NCBI GenBank assembly: GCA_017430535.1
Contig: JAFRMR010000009.1
Coordinates: 1-64,000 of the forward strand
Source: Clostridia bacterium
Lineage (GTDB): Bacteria; Bacillota; Clostridia; Oscillospirales; Acutalibacteraceae
Length of the DNA: 64,000 nucleotides
Direction: 5' to 3'
The notes beneath the pieces were generated by a model. It saw only the letters and a list, made by a program, of their open reading frames with translations, did not search any database and was not told where the DNA came from. Below are positions 15,364 through 24,097 of the stretch, one piece after another (position 1 is the stretch's first letter; each line of letters starts with the position of its first letter). A program made the translations under genes and the position numbers.

Positions 15364-16347
15364 ATGGAAGAAATCAGAAGACCCGATAACATGGCCAGAA
15401 TCAATACCCCGGAGCTTGCCGACGCTTTTATTGAAGAGCAGATCAGGCTCATAAAAGAGCAGGTGGGTGACAAAAAAGTTCTCCTTGCTCTTTCCGGCGG
15501 AGTTGATTCCTCGGTCTGCGCCGCTTTGCTTATCAAAGCAATAGGCAAGCAGCTTGTATGCGTTCATGTTAACCACGGCCTGCTGCGCAAAGGCGAGCCC
15601 GAGCAGGTTATTGAGGTTTTCAAAAACCGTATGGATGCAAACCTTATTTATATTGATGCTGTTGACCGCTTCCTTGACAAGCTTGCAGGCGTTTCCGACC
15701 CGGAGCAGAAAAGAAAGATTATCGGCGGCGAATTTATTGAAGTATTTGCCGAAGAAGCAAGAAAACTTGATGATATTGAGTTCCTTGCCCAGGGCACAAT
15801 CTGGCCCGATATACTTGAAAGCGAGCAGGGCATAAAGGCCCACCACAACGCAGGCGGCCTGCCCGATGATATGAATTTCAAGCTGGTTGAGCCCGTAAAA
15901 ATCCTCTTCAAGGATGAGGTGCGCACCGTAGGCGCACGCCTGGGCCTGCCCGATAATATGGTTTACCGCCAGCCCTTCCCCGGCCCCGGCCTGGGAGTAC
16001 GCTGCCCCGGCGCCATCACCCGTGACCGCCTTGAAGCCGTGCGTGAATCCGATGCAATCCTCCGCGAGGAATTTGCGGCAAACGGCCTTGCCGGCAAAGT
16101 ATGGCAGTATTTCACCGTGGTGCCCGATTTCAAATCCACCGGCGTACGCAACGGCGAAAGAGTTTACGAGTGGGCTGTTGTTATACGCGCCATCAACTCC
16201 ACAGACGCCATGGCGGCTTCACCCGAGCATCTCTCCTATGAACTGATTGAGAAGCTTGTAAACCGCATTACCTCAGAGGTTAAGGGCGTTAACAGAGTTC
16301 TCTTTGACTTCACCCCCAAGCCCCCCGCCACCATTGAGTGGGAATAA
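15364..16347 (+). CDS. guaA: GMP synthetase ATP-pyrophosphatase subunit without glutaminase domain
   Basis: 327 aa from ATG 15364 (AAAGGTG site). The PP-loop LALSGGVDSS lies at about residues 41-50. It carries the family motifs TIWPDILES, LPDDMNFKLVEPVK, RQPFPGPGLGVRCPG, and the C-terminal dimerisation domain ending FDFTPKPPATIEWE. It activates XMP with ATP and accepts ammonia to make GMP. Ordinary bacterial GuaA is about 510-525 aa with an N-terminal class I glutaminase; here that domain is absent and no glutaminase gene is adjacent. The arrangement is the split GuaAa/GuaAb type. The amidotransferase may be encoded elsewhere. Confidence 0.95.
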   Translation: MEEIRRPDNMARINTPELADAFIEEQIRLIKEQVGDKKVLLALSGGVDSSVCAALLIKAIGKQLVCVHVNHGLLRKGEPEQVIEVFKNRMDANLIYIDAVDRFLDKLAGVSDPEQKRKIIGGEFIEVFAEEARKLDDIEFLAQGTIWPDILESEQGIKAHHNAGGLPDDMNFKLVEPVKILFKDEVRTVGARLGLPDNMVYRQPFPGPGLGVRCPGAITRDRLEAVRESDAILREEFAANGLAGKVWQYFTVVPDFKSTGVRNGERVYEWAVVIRAINSTDAMAASPEHLSYELIEKLVNRITSEVKGVNRVLFDFTPKPPATIEWE

Positions 16348-16360
16348 TAAGCAGCAAAAT

Positions 16361-16397
16361 CCGGCAGGAGCTAATAATGCCCCTGCCGGTTATTTTT
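16361..16397 (+). terminator. Terminator of guaA
   Basis: Stem CCGGCAGG / CCTGCCGG followed by TTATTTTT. Confidence 0.75.
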
Positions 16398-16410
16398 ATC
16401 GGATATAAAA

Positions 16411-16450
16411 TCTCCCGAAGCTTTTTTCGGCTTCGGGAGATTTGTTTTTT
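16411..16450. terminator. Bidirectional terminator
   Basis: Perfect 11-bp stem TCTCCCGAAGC / GCTTCGGGAGA with T/A-rich flanks on both sides. It also serves the convergent lipoprotein gene. Confidence 0.8.
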
Positions 16451-16455
16451 ACATT

Positions 16456-18468
16456 TTATCCTGCATTTTCCACATTGGTTGCAAGGTCAAATTTATATTC
16501 AAATGCTACGGCATCGGTGCCGTTGCTCACTGCGTCAACCTTGCTGAAATCATTATCGGCTGAAAGGGTAACGCCGCTGACAAACACGGAAGTTCCGCCG
16601 GGGGCGGCGCAGACTGCCTGAGCTCTGTCGGAAGCGGAGCCGCCGAAGGATTTGATGCTGAGAAGCTTGCCGTATTCGGAAACAACACCTATAAAGCTGT
16701 CAAAATCACCCAGATTCTTGAATGCAAAGTCTCTGTTGGTGGATGTGGTGTAGCCCGTTACGGCATAGCCGCCGGTTACGGGAGTGATATCTGTAATATA
16801 GTCATTCTGGAAGCCGATAAGCGGGCACTTCCACTTGGTTTCGCCTGTGGGCCCTATTTTGATTATTATGCCATCATAGGTGCCGGGCTCGCCGCCGTTG
16901 TAAATGCCGTTCAGCGTGCCTTCATTTTTGGTCTGACCCGCCGCATAAGAACCGGCAATAAGGCAGCCGCTGTCATTACCGCAGGTAATGTGGCTTATCT
17001 GGAATGCACCTACATCCCAGTAGTTCTTAACCCAGTTAAGCTCGCCTGCTTCGCTGAGCCTCATAACAACATTGTATTTTCTGCCGTTCCTGGCACCGTC
17101 AAAGGAAGCAAAATCGCCGTCTTTGCACAAAGTTTCAATAACAGCGTAGGTTATACCTGCGGAAGATGTTGCAACATCTTTTACCGCGCAGGTAAGGGAA
17201 CCGCCGAGGGCCTTGACCCATAATCTGTTGCCGTTGGCATCAAGCTTTGCCACAAATCCATTATTTTGATTTACTGTGGCGCCTTTGAAATCAAAATCTT
17301 TGCTTTCGGTTTCGCCGGCTATTACAAAGCCGCCGTCAGGAGTTGCGGAAACAGCATAGATCATATCGCTTTCACTGCCGCCGAAAAGATGAGTCCACTG
17401 AAGCTTACCTTTTTCATTATATTTTGAAATAACCCCTTCAACCGTGCCTTTACATCTGTAAAGGGAATCTGCAACAAGATCTTCGGCAATTGTTTCGCCT
17501 ACGGCAATTATGCTGCCGTCGGTAAGGATGCAGACATCGTTGTATTTGGTGATATCATCGCCTGCCAGGATGCTGTACCAGGCGCGCTTGCCGGAGGATT
17601 CATACTTGACAATAAGGGCGCTGGATGAATCTCTCTTTTTGCCCTTTGCATCCACAAGGGTATTGCCTACGGAAACAACGCCGTCCGATGTGGGAGCATT
17701 GGCAGCAAAGAAACAGTGAGCTCCGTTGCCGAAAGAGTTTACGGCGCCGGCAGTGATGCCTGTAACCTTAACGGGTACGGTTTCAACCGGAGCAACGGAA
17801 TAGGTGGGTGCTGTGCCGTTGCTTTTGCCTCTGGTGGAACTGATTACCGTAGCCGAGGCAGTGGGCTTGGTTTTGCCGCCCTGAGCTGCGGCCGTGGTAG
17901 CCGAAGTAGAAGGCCTTGTAGTGGTTGTGGTGGGTATAACTGTAGTTTCAATTATGGTAACATTACCCTGCTTATCGGTAATTGCCGTTGCGCCTTTTTC
18001 CTGAGCGGCTTTGGAAATCTCCTTATACTGTTCGGGGGTAACGGTGGTGCCTTCCTCAACCTTTGCCTTTGAGTAAATCTCTCTTACTTTATCATCGGAG
18101 GGCTTTGAAACCTCAACATTTGCTTCTTTTTTAACAACAGGTTCGCCCTTTTCATCCTCTTCAACAATATATCCTTTTTGCTCGGCAACGGTTTTAACCT
18201 TTTCCATCTGCTCATCCGTAAGGGATGAAAGATCGCCGTTAAAACCGGAGGCCTCTTCGCCCAAAGCCTCGGAAACGATACCTACAAGCTCAACATCCGT
18301 AACATCAACGGGCTCGTAATTATCATCTGCCCCGGACCAGGATTCGTTTGACCCTATTGTTTCGGAAGTGCCGTCAAGGGGCTTGTTCTTTGAGCAGGCA
18401 GCCATCACAGATATGACCATAAGCAGGCATATTGCTATTGATACAGCCGCCGTAAGTTTATTTTTCAT
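16456..18468 (-). CDS. Large lipoprotein with propeller-like repeats
   Basis: 670 aa. The lipoprotein signal peptide ends at VMAAC (Cys25). Residues about 50-180 hold two related helical segments (LTDEQMEKVKTVAEQKGY and VTPEQYKEISKAAQEKGA, each followed by ...V..). A Thr/Ala/Ser-rich linker follows. Residues about 230-660 carry at least five repeats of the kind GGFVIAGETESKDFDF..., GSDCLIAGS, GGYAVTGYTTSTNRDF. These resemble SBBP-type beta-propeller blades. It is exported and membrane-anchored. Ligand unknown. Confidence 0.8.
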   Translation of the reverse strand: MKNKLTAAVSIAICLLMVISVMAACSKNKPLDGTSETIGSNESWSGADDNYEPVDVTDVELVGIVSEALGEEASGFNGDLSSLTDEQMEKVKTVAEQKGYIVEEDEKGEPVVKKEANVEVSKPSDDKVREIYSKAKVEEGTTVTPEQYKEISKAAQEKGATAITDKQGNVTIIETTVIPTTTTTRPSTSATTAAAQGGKTKPTASATVISSTRGKSNGTAPTYSVAPVETVPVKVTGITAGAVNSFGNGAHCFFAANAPTSDGVVSVGNTLVDAKGKKRDSSSALIVKYESSGKRAWYSILAGDDITKYNDVCILTDGSIIAVGETIAEDLVADSLYRCKGTVEGVISKYNEKGKLQWTHLFGGSESDMIYAVSATPDGGFVIAGETESKDFDFKGATVNQNNGFVAKLDANGNRLWVKALGGSLTCAVKDVATSSAGITYAVIETLCKDGDFASFDGARNGRKYNVVMRLSEAGELNWVKNYWDVGAFQISHITCGNDSGCLIAGSYAAGQTKNEGTLNGIYNGGEPGTYDGIIIKIGPTGETKWKCPLIGFQNDYITDITPVTGGYAVTGYTTSTNRDFAFKNLGDFDSFIGVVSEYGKLLSIKSFGGSASDRAQAVCAAPGGTSVFVSGVTLSADNDFSKVDAVSNGTDAVAFEYKFDLATNVENAG

Positions 18469-18654
18469 GGCTATTCCTCCTGTCTTTTATACAGGATAAC
18501 AATATCACAAAAGCATATTTAATTCAATGATTTTTACCTTCACCGAAAAAAATTTACAATAAGCTTTTATTTACTTAAAATGTGTTGTATAATTTTCACA
18601 GAATTCATTGAAGGGATTTGTTGCGAAAAACAACATGCCTTTAAAGGAGATAAT

Positions 18655-19302
18655 ATGGATAAAAAAGAAATTGCCCTTAAAGCGGTAAAGGCCCTTAAAA
18701 AGAAATATCCGGATTCAATGTGTTCCCTGGATGCGGAAAATCCCCTGCAGCTCATAATAGCCACCCGGCTTTCCGCCCAGTGCACAGATGCAAGGGTCAA
18801 TCTGGTAACCCCCGAGCTGTTTGAAAAATACAAAACCGTTGAGGATTTTGCTGCGGCAGATGTGGAGGACATAGAGAGAATCATACACTCCTGCGGCTTT
18901 TTCAGGGCTAAGGCCCGGGATATTATAGGAATGTGCAGGAAGATGATTTCGGATTATAATTCGCAGGTTCCCGATAATATGGATGACCTGACCTCTCTGC
19001 CCGGTGTGGGCAGAAAAACCGCCAACCTGATACTGGGCGATGTTTACGGCAAACCTGCGGTTGTTGCGGACACACATTTAATCAGAATTTCCGGTTTACT
19101 GGGGCTTACGGATACCAAAGATCCCTTCAAAGTTGAGATGGCTTTAAGGGAACTTTTACCCCCGGAAGAGAGCAATAATTTTTGCCACAGATGCGTTTTT
19201 CACGGCAGGGAAACCTGCATTTCTTCCCGCCCGAAATGCCCCGAATGCTGCATGAAATCCTTCTGTTCACATTGGGTGAATTCCCGGGAAAAAAGTGAAT
19301 AA
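18655..19302 (+). CDS. nth: Endonuclease III
   Basis: 215 aa from the ATG after AAAGGAG. The helix-hairpin-helix LPGVGRKTANLILGD carries the catalytic lysine, and VVADTHLIR the catalytic aspartate. The C-terminal [4Fe-4S] cluster cysteines follow (CHRCVFHGRETC...CPEC...C). It removes oxidised pyrimidines and nicks the abasic site. It lies 96 bp before an 8-oxoguanine glycosylase gene with no clear terminator between, so the two form a base-excision-repair pair. Confidence 0.95.
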   Translation: MDKKEIALKAVKALKKKYPDSMCSLDAENPLQLIIATRLSAQCTDARVNLVTPELFEKYKTVEDFAAADVEDIERIIHSCGFFRAKARDIIGMCRKMISDYNSQVPDNMDDLTSLPGVGRKTANLILGDVYGKPAVVADTHLIRISGLLGLTDTKDPFKVEMALRELLPPEESNNFCHRCVFHGRETCISSRPKCPECCMKSFCSHWVNSREKSE

Positions 19303-19398
19303 CTGTGTGAATAAAGTGAACAAAAAGGCCAAAAATCCTTGATTTTCTTATGTTTTTGGCGTGAAAACCCCGTTTTTCGGGTAAAATGAGGCCAAATT
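19303..19398 (+). other. nth-ogg spacer with hairpins
   Basis: About 96 bp with a GCCAAAAA...TTTTTGGC inverted repeat and a small CCCCG-TTTTT-CGGG hairpin. No obvious promoter. It could modulate read-through between the two repair genes. Confidence 0.3.
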
Positions 19399-20211
19399 AT
19401 GAACAAAAACAAATTCTACATTTTGCACAAAAATTGCCTGAATTTTGCACTTACGCTTGATTGCGGGCAGGCATTCCGCTGGTCCCTGACAGAGGACGGC
19501 GGCATACACGGCGTTGCCTTCGGAAAAGCACTTACAATCTACGATAAAGGCGATGAAGCTCTGCTGCTCGGAGCAGATGAAACCGACTTCAATAAAATCT
19601 GGAAAAACTACTTTGATCTGGACAGGGATTATGAAAAAATCTGCAAAAAACTCTCCCGGGATGAGAGCCTGAAAAAGGCAATATCCGCATATCCGGGCAT
19701 CCGGATTCTGCGGCAGGATCCCTGGGAGGCGCTTTGCTCGTTTATTATCTCGCAGAATAACAATATTCCCCGCATAAAGGGCATTATTGACCGGCTCTGT
19801 ACTGCCCTGGGAGATGACCTGGGTGACGGAGATTTTTCCTTCCCCTCCCCCGAAAGAATACTTGAGGCCGGGGCAGAAGGCCTTGCTCCCCTGAGAGCGG
19901 GCTTCAGGGTAAAATATATACTTGACGCTGCAGAAAAAGTTGCCGGCGGCACCGTTGACTTTGACAAAATAGAAAAAGCTCCCCCCGAAGAGGGAGCGGA
20001 AGAGCTGAAAAAGATAAAAGGGGTAGGTGATAAGGTTGCCGCCTGCGCCCTGCTCTACGGTTTCGGCAAGGTTGACGCCCTGCCTGTTGATGTGTGGGTT
20101 AAAAAAATCCTTGCGGAGCTTTACCCAAACGGCCTTCCGGACTGCACCGAAGGAGTGCGGGGCATAGCCCAGCAATACCTCTTCCACTGGAGGAGAAATC
20201 TTGAAGAATAA
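19399..20211 (+). CDS. ogg: 8-oxoguanine DNA glycosylase, OGG1 type
   Basis: 270 aa. The N-terminal OGG_N domain has GQAFRW near residue 24. The HhH-GPD domain has QDPWEALCSFIISQNNNIPRIKGI and IKGVGDKVAACALLYG with the catalytic lysine, then ALPVDVWVKK with the catalytic aspartate. It excises 8-oxoguanine and cleaves the abasic site by its lyase activity. It is the second gene of the nth operon. The full family length is present. Confidence 0.92.
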   Translation: MNKNKFYILHKNCLNFALTLDCGQAFRWSLTEDGGIHGVAFGKALTIYDKGDEALLLGADETDFNKIWKNYFDLDRDYEKICKKLSRDESLKKAISAYPGIRILRQDPWEALCSFIISQNNNIPRIKGIIDRLCTALGDDLGDGDFSFPSPERILEAGAEGLAPLRAGFRVKYILDAAEKVAGGTVDFDKIEKAPPEEGAEELKKIKGVGDKVAACALLYGFGKVDALPVDVWVKKILAELYPNGLPDCTEGVRGIAQQYLFHWRRNLEE

Positions 20212-20218
20212 ACAAAAA

Positions 20219-20250
20219 AATCCCGGAGTCAGAACTCCGGGAATTTTTTT
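20219..20250. terminator. Bidirectional terminator
   Basis: Perfect 9-bp stem TCCCGGAGT / ACTCCGGGA with loop CAGA; seven T on the plus side and seven A upstream. It separates ogg from the convergent ABC exporter gene. Confidence 0.85.
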
Positions 20251-23200
20251 ATTCTGTTCTCAGGGCCACTACCGGGTCTTTCTTTGAGGCAATTCTGGAT
20301 GGGATAAGGCCGGCAACAAGGGTGAGGAACATACTGATAATTACCAGTATTACCGCTCCGTTAAAAGGCAGCTGGGCCACATGAGGCAGGGAGGTATAGT
20401 GCTGTATTACAATATTTATGGGTATAATCAGCAGCAGGGTTACCCCTATGCCCAAAGCCCCCGATACAAAGCCCACAATCAGGGTTTCGGCATTGAACAC
20501 TCTTGAAATATCCCTTTTTGAGGCGCCTATTGCTCTGAGTATGCCTATCTCCTTGGTTCTTTCAAGCACGGAAATATAGGTGATAATTCCTATCATTATG
20601 GATGAAACGATAAGGGAAATTGCGACAAAGGCGATAAGCACATAAGAAACGATATTAACTATCTTTGTAACAGAGGAGAGAAGCAGGCCGATATAGTCGG
20701 TATATTTTATTTCCTGCTTATCGCCGTGGCTTTCATTGTACTCCGCAATAAGGGCGGCGACTGCGTCCTTTGATTCGAAATTGACGGGGTAAATATTTAT
20801 CTGGGTGGGCTGTTTTATATCGCCCACACCAAGCAAAGTAAGGGCATCCTCATAGCTTGCGGCAAGAGGCTCGGGCTCCGGTTCCGGTTCGGGCTCGGGC
20901 TCCGCCTTTTCCTGCGCGGCTTTTGTATCCTCCTTTTTATCTTCAGCTTTTTCATCAGGAGTTTCTGCCGCTGTGCCCGCCATTTCTTCAAATGTGCCGT
21001 TAAGGAAAGCGTTGACTATTTTAAGCTTACGCTCATTGCTCAGCAGAGGCAGGTAATTTACCATCTGTGAGCCGGTCATGCCGGTTTCATTATTCTCCGG
21101 CATCATTTCGTTAATATAGCCGGCAAGTTCGTTTTTCTCGGATATGGAGAGAGTGGGCTTAAGCATAAGGTCCACTGCTCTCTTATATTTTTCGGCTTCA
21201 GCGCCGCTGTATTTTTCATCAATAAGGGCGTAAACATCCTCCTTGGATGCCGAAGGCAGAGCGTCAATGGCAGAGAGCGCGCTTGCATCCATTGACATAG
21301 CCGTGCTTATGGTTTCGGGGCTCTCGCCGGTAAACATCAAAGGTGATGCCGCAGGGGGTGCCTGCCAGGTATCAACAGCGGTTTTGACTGTTTCGGTTTC
21401 CTTCTTTCCGGCAGCCTTTTTATCCTCTGCTTTATCTTCCGCTTTTTTGAAAGGAATACCCGTGAATACATCAACATCCGGGTTTGCTTTCTGCTGCTTC
21501 ACAATTTCGCACTCGTTGGTCTTATTGACCACATGCTCCGTAAGGGCGGAGGTATAACCTATGGCACCCATAGTGGTAACCATAATGCTGTCTTCCGAAG
21601 GCTTGATTATGCCGGTGATTGTTATTTTTTCGCCCTTGTCAACCAGCTTCTTCACATATTCCTCATCGCCGTGCATATCGTCCCAGGTCTTGGTTTCTTT
21701 ATTGTAAACGAAGTAATCCGGCTCAAGGATTATGCTGAAGCTTTTGCCTACGATTTCATCATATTCAATCTCCATGGGGGTTGTGTCAACCTTTTCGCCG
21801 GAGGTGGCTTTGGTGAACATATCCATCATTTCCTGCATGGAGGTAAAACCCAGGCCCTGAATGGCAAGGGGATTTATTTCATTATTCTGGTCTATGATGA
21901 GCACGGCCTCGTTATAGTTCTGCGGCCACTGACCTGTTACAAGGTCATACTCTTTTTTAAGCAGCTCATCGTTATCAATAAGCTCCTGCCAGGAATTGTA
22001 GTAAGTTTTATAGGTTTCCATCATTGAAGCGTCAATCTTGAAGCCTCCCAGGTCAACAGAACCCATCATATTCATCATTATATCAAGAATTGGGCTGGGG
22101 TAAACCTGATTTATGCCGTTTTCAACATCGGTGCAGTAGATGTTCATTTCGCCGGCATATTTATACTGGATTGAACTTACCTGCTCATCAAACCGGTCTC
22201 TGTTTGCCTCTATAAACTCTTTGAAAGAGCCGAGATCGTTTCTCCAGATTTCGGATGAAAGGGAATCCATAAGGCTGGAGGCCATGGCGTTGGAGTAAAC
22301 TTTATCCATACCGTGGTCCGGGCTGCCGGCGGCTTTTGCCGCGGAGCCGGTAAGGCCGGAAATGGCAGAGCTCATATCCATAAAAGTTCCCTCCACCGTA
22401 AGGGGATAGGAGGAAAGCGCCTCGGTCTGTATGGCGTCAATATAGAGCTGGAATCCGTTTGACAGGGCAAGAATAAGGGCAATGCCTATAATACCGATAC
22501 TGCCTGCAAAAGAGGTAAGGAAGGTCCTCACCTTTTTTGTGAGAAGGTTGTTGAGAGAAAGAGAAAGGGCGGTAAAGAAGGACATTGACGGGTTCTTTGC
22601 CTTTTCTTTCTTTTCCTGTGTATCGGCCTCGGGGTTATAGGGGTTGCTGTCATCGGTAATGCGGCCGTCTTTGAGTTTTATGATTCTTGTGGAGTATTCT
22701 TTTGCAAGCTCGGGATTATGGGTAACCATAATTACAAGGCGGTCGTTGCTGATTTCACGGAGTATATCCATTATCTGCATGCTGGTTTCGGAATCCAGCG
22801 CGCCGGTAGGTTCATCTGCAAGGAGAATTTCCGGGTCATTCACAAGGGCTCTGGCTATTGCCACCCTCTGCATCTGGCCGCCGGAAAGCTGGTTGGGCTT
22901 TTTTGTAATCTGATCCTCAAGGCCCACTTTTTTAAGGGCTTCAACGGCTCTCTCCTTACGCTCGGCTTTTGAAACGCCGCTGAGGGTCAGGGCAAGCTCA
23001 ACATTTGAAAGAACACTCTGGTGGGGAATGAGATTGTAGCTCTGAAAAACGAAGCCCACGGAGTGGTTGCGGTAGTTATCCCAGTCACTGTCCTTGAAAT
23101 CCTTTGTTGATTTGCCTTTGATGATAAGGTCGCCTGAGGTGTACTGGTCAAGCCCCCCTATGATATTCAGCAGGGTGGTTTTTCCGCAGCCGGAATGACC

Positions 23201-23311
23201 CAGCACGGATACAAATTCGCTTTTGCGGAACTCCACGCTTATGCCCTTGAGGGCGGTAACTTTGCTGTCACCGGTGGGGTAATCTTTAACAATGTCAATC
23301 AGTTTAAGCAT
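20249..23311 (-). CDS. Fused ABC transporter ATPase/FtsX-type permease (MacB-like)
   Basis: 1020 aa in one chain. The ATPase domain is residues about 1-225: Walker [10 protein letters not shown] 38-46, signature LSGGQMQR 142-149, Walker B ILLADEP near 163. The first membrane helix is near 265-285 ([20 protein letters not shown]). A long extracytoplasmic MacB-like domain includes a [11 protein letters not shown] low-complexity stretch near 790. Three C-terminal FtsX helices follow; the first is near 870-900. Such proteins export peptides or antimicrobials, or use ATP hydrolysis for mechanotransmission. It is divergent from a TetR regulator, with three operator-like palindromes between. Confidence 0.92.
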   Translation of the reverse strand: MLKLIDIVKDYPTGDSKVTALKGISVEFRKSEFVSVLGHSGCGKTTLLNIIGGLDQYTSGDLIIKGKSTKDFKDSDWDNYRNHSVGFVFQSYNLIPHQSVLSNVELALTLSGVSKAERKERAVEALKKVGLEDQITKKPNQLSGGQMQRVAIARALVNDPEILLADEPTGALDSETSMQIMDILREISNDRLVIMVTHNPELAKEYSTRIIKLKDGRITDDSNPYNPEADTQEKKEKAKNPSMSFFTALSLSLNNLLTKKVRTFLTSFAGSIGIIGIALILALSNGFQLYIDAIQTEALSSYPLTVEGTFMDMSSAISGLTGSAAKAAGSPDHGMDKVYSNAMASSLMDSLSSEIWRNDLGSFKEFIEANRDRFDEQVSSIQYKYAGEMNIYCTDVENGINQVYPSPILDIMMNMMGSVDLGGFKIDASMMETYKTYYNSWQELIDNDELLKKEYDLVTGQWPQNYNEAVLIIDQNNEINPLAIQGLGFTSMQEMMDMFTKATSGEKVDTTPMEIEYDEIVGKSFSIILEPDYFVYNKETKTWDDMHGDEEYVKKLVDKGEKITITGIIKPSEDSIMVTTMGAIGYTSALTEHVVNKTNECEIVKQQKANPDVDVFTGIPFKKAEDKAEDKKAAGKKETETVKTAVDTWQAPPAASPLMFTGESPETISTAMSMDASALSAIDALPSASKEDVYALIDEKYSGAEAEKYKRAVDLMLKPTLSISEKNELAGYINEMMPENNETGMTGSQMVNYLPLLSNERKLKIVNAFLNGTFEEMAGTAAETPDEKAEDKKEDTKAAQEKAEPEPEPEPEPEPLAASYEDALTLLGVGDIKQPTQINIYPVNFESKDAVAALIAEYNESHGDKQEIKYTDYIGLLLSSVTKIVNIVSYVLIAFVAISLIVSSIMIGIITYISVLERTKEIGILRAIGASKRDISRVFNAETLIVGFVSGALGIGVTLLLIIPINIVIQHYTSLPHVAQLPFNGAVILVIISMFLTLVAGLIPSRIASKKDPVVALRTE

Positions 23312-23349
23312 TTTTTACTCCTTGCGGGATTATTATTTGAAAACAGACG

Positions 23350-23418
23350 GTTACATCTGTAAAAACTCTTGACTTAAACAAAACATTCTGTTACAATTGC
23401 AACAGTTACAAGTGTAAC
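23350..23418. promoter_or_regulatory. TetR operator array and tetR promoter
   Basis: Three 14-bp GTTACA-N2-TGTAAC palindromes: 23350-23363 (one mismatch), 23390-23403 (one mismatch) and 23405-23418 (perfect). A plus-strand promoter, -35 TTGACT (23369-23374), 17 bp, -10 TACAAT (23392-23397), overlaps the second copy. The array suits repression of both the exporter and the regulator. Confidence 0.75.
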
Positions 23419-23478
23419 ACATAATTATGAACAAATCATCAACAAATGTTTATATGTTACAGAAGGAGCGACTCTGTA

Positions 23479-24045
23479 ATGGAAGGTTTCAAGGAATCGG
23501 GCCGCATCACCCGCGAAAGCATAGCCACCGCCCTTCTTTTGCTTATGGAAGAGAAGGACTATGAAAAAATAACAATATCTGAAATAACCGAAAAAGCCGG
23601 AGTATCCCGTATGGCGTACTACCGCAACTATAAGGATAAGGATGATATTCTGGTAAACTTCTTAAGGGAGCTGAGCCTTTCGGTTTCCGATGCGTTTGCA
23701 ATTAACGAGGATACGGACCTTTACAGTATAATCAAGGGAATAAGCGAATTTTTCAAGGCAAATGTTAACCTGATTTTCGCCATTTCCAAAACAGGCCGCA
23801 TTACCAGCCTTTTTAACGACGCGCGGAAATGGCTCACCTCATATTTTCCGGAGCTGGCCAGTGATGAAGAAGCCCGAAATCTCTATATTTATCACTCAGG
23901 AGGGGTAATATCCGTATTTGAAAACTGGTTCAGGGACGGTATGGATAAATCTCCGGAGGAAATTGCGGATATGATATGTGAATTTATGGGCAAAGATCTT
24001 ATCCAGAGGTTCAACCGCCGGCTGTCGGGAATCAAGAAAAGCTGA
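23479..24045 (+). CDS. TetR/AcrR-family regulator
   Basis: 188 aa from ATG 23479 (AGAAGGAG site). The N-terminal helix-turn-helix ITRESIATALLLLMEEKDYEKITISEITEKAGVS, then MAYYRNYKDKDDIL, is typical of TetR. The C-terminal ligand domain resembles the TetR_C_7/DhaS-like group. It is transcribed away from the ABC exporter gene. Likely role: ligand-relieved repression of the exporter through the GTTACA-N2-TGTAAC sites. Confidence 0.9.
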   Translation: MEGFKESGRITRESIATALLLLMEEKDYEKITISEITEKAGVSRMAYYRNYKDKDDILVNFLRELSLSVSDAFAINEDTDLYSIIKGISEFFKANVNLIFAISKTGRITSLFNDARKWLTSYFPELASDEEARNLYIYHSGGVISVFENWFRDGMDKSPEEIADMICEFMGKDLIQRFNRRLSGIKKS

Positions 24046-24067
24046 AAGCAAAAACAAATAAAACAGA

Positions 24068-24097
24068 ATTGCCTCGGAAATCCGGGGCAATTTTTTG
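24068..24097. terminator. Bidirectional terminator
   Basis: Stem ATTGCC..CGG / CCG..GGCAAT followed by TTTTTT. It lies between tetR and the convergent SpoIID-like gene. Confidence 0.75.
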
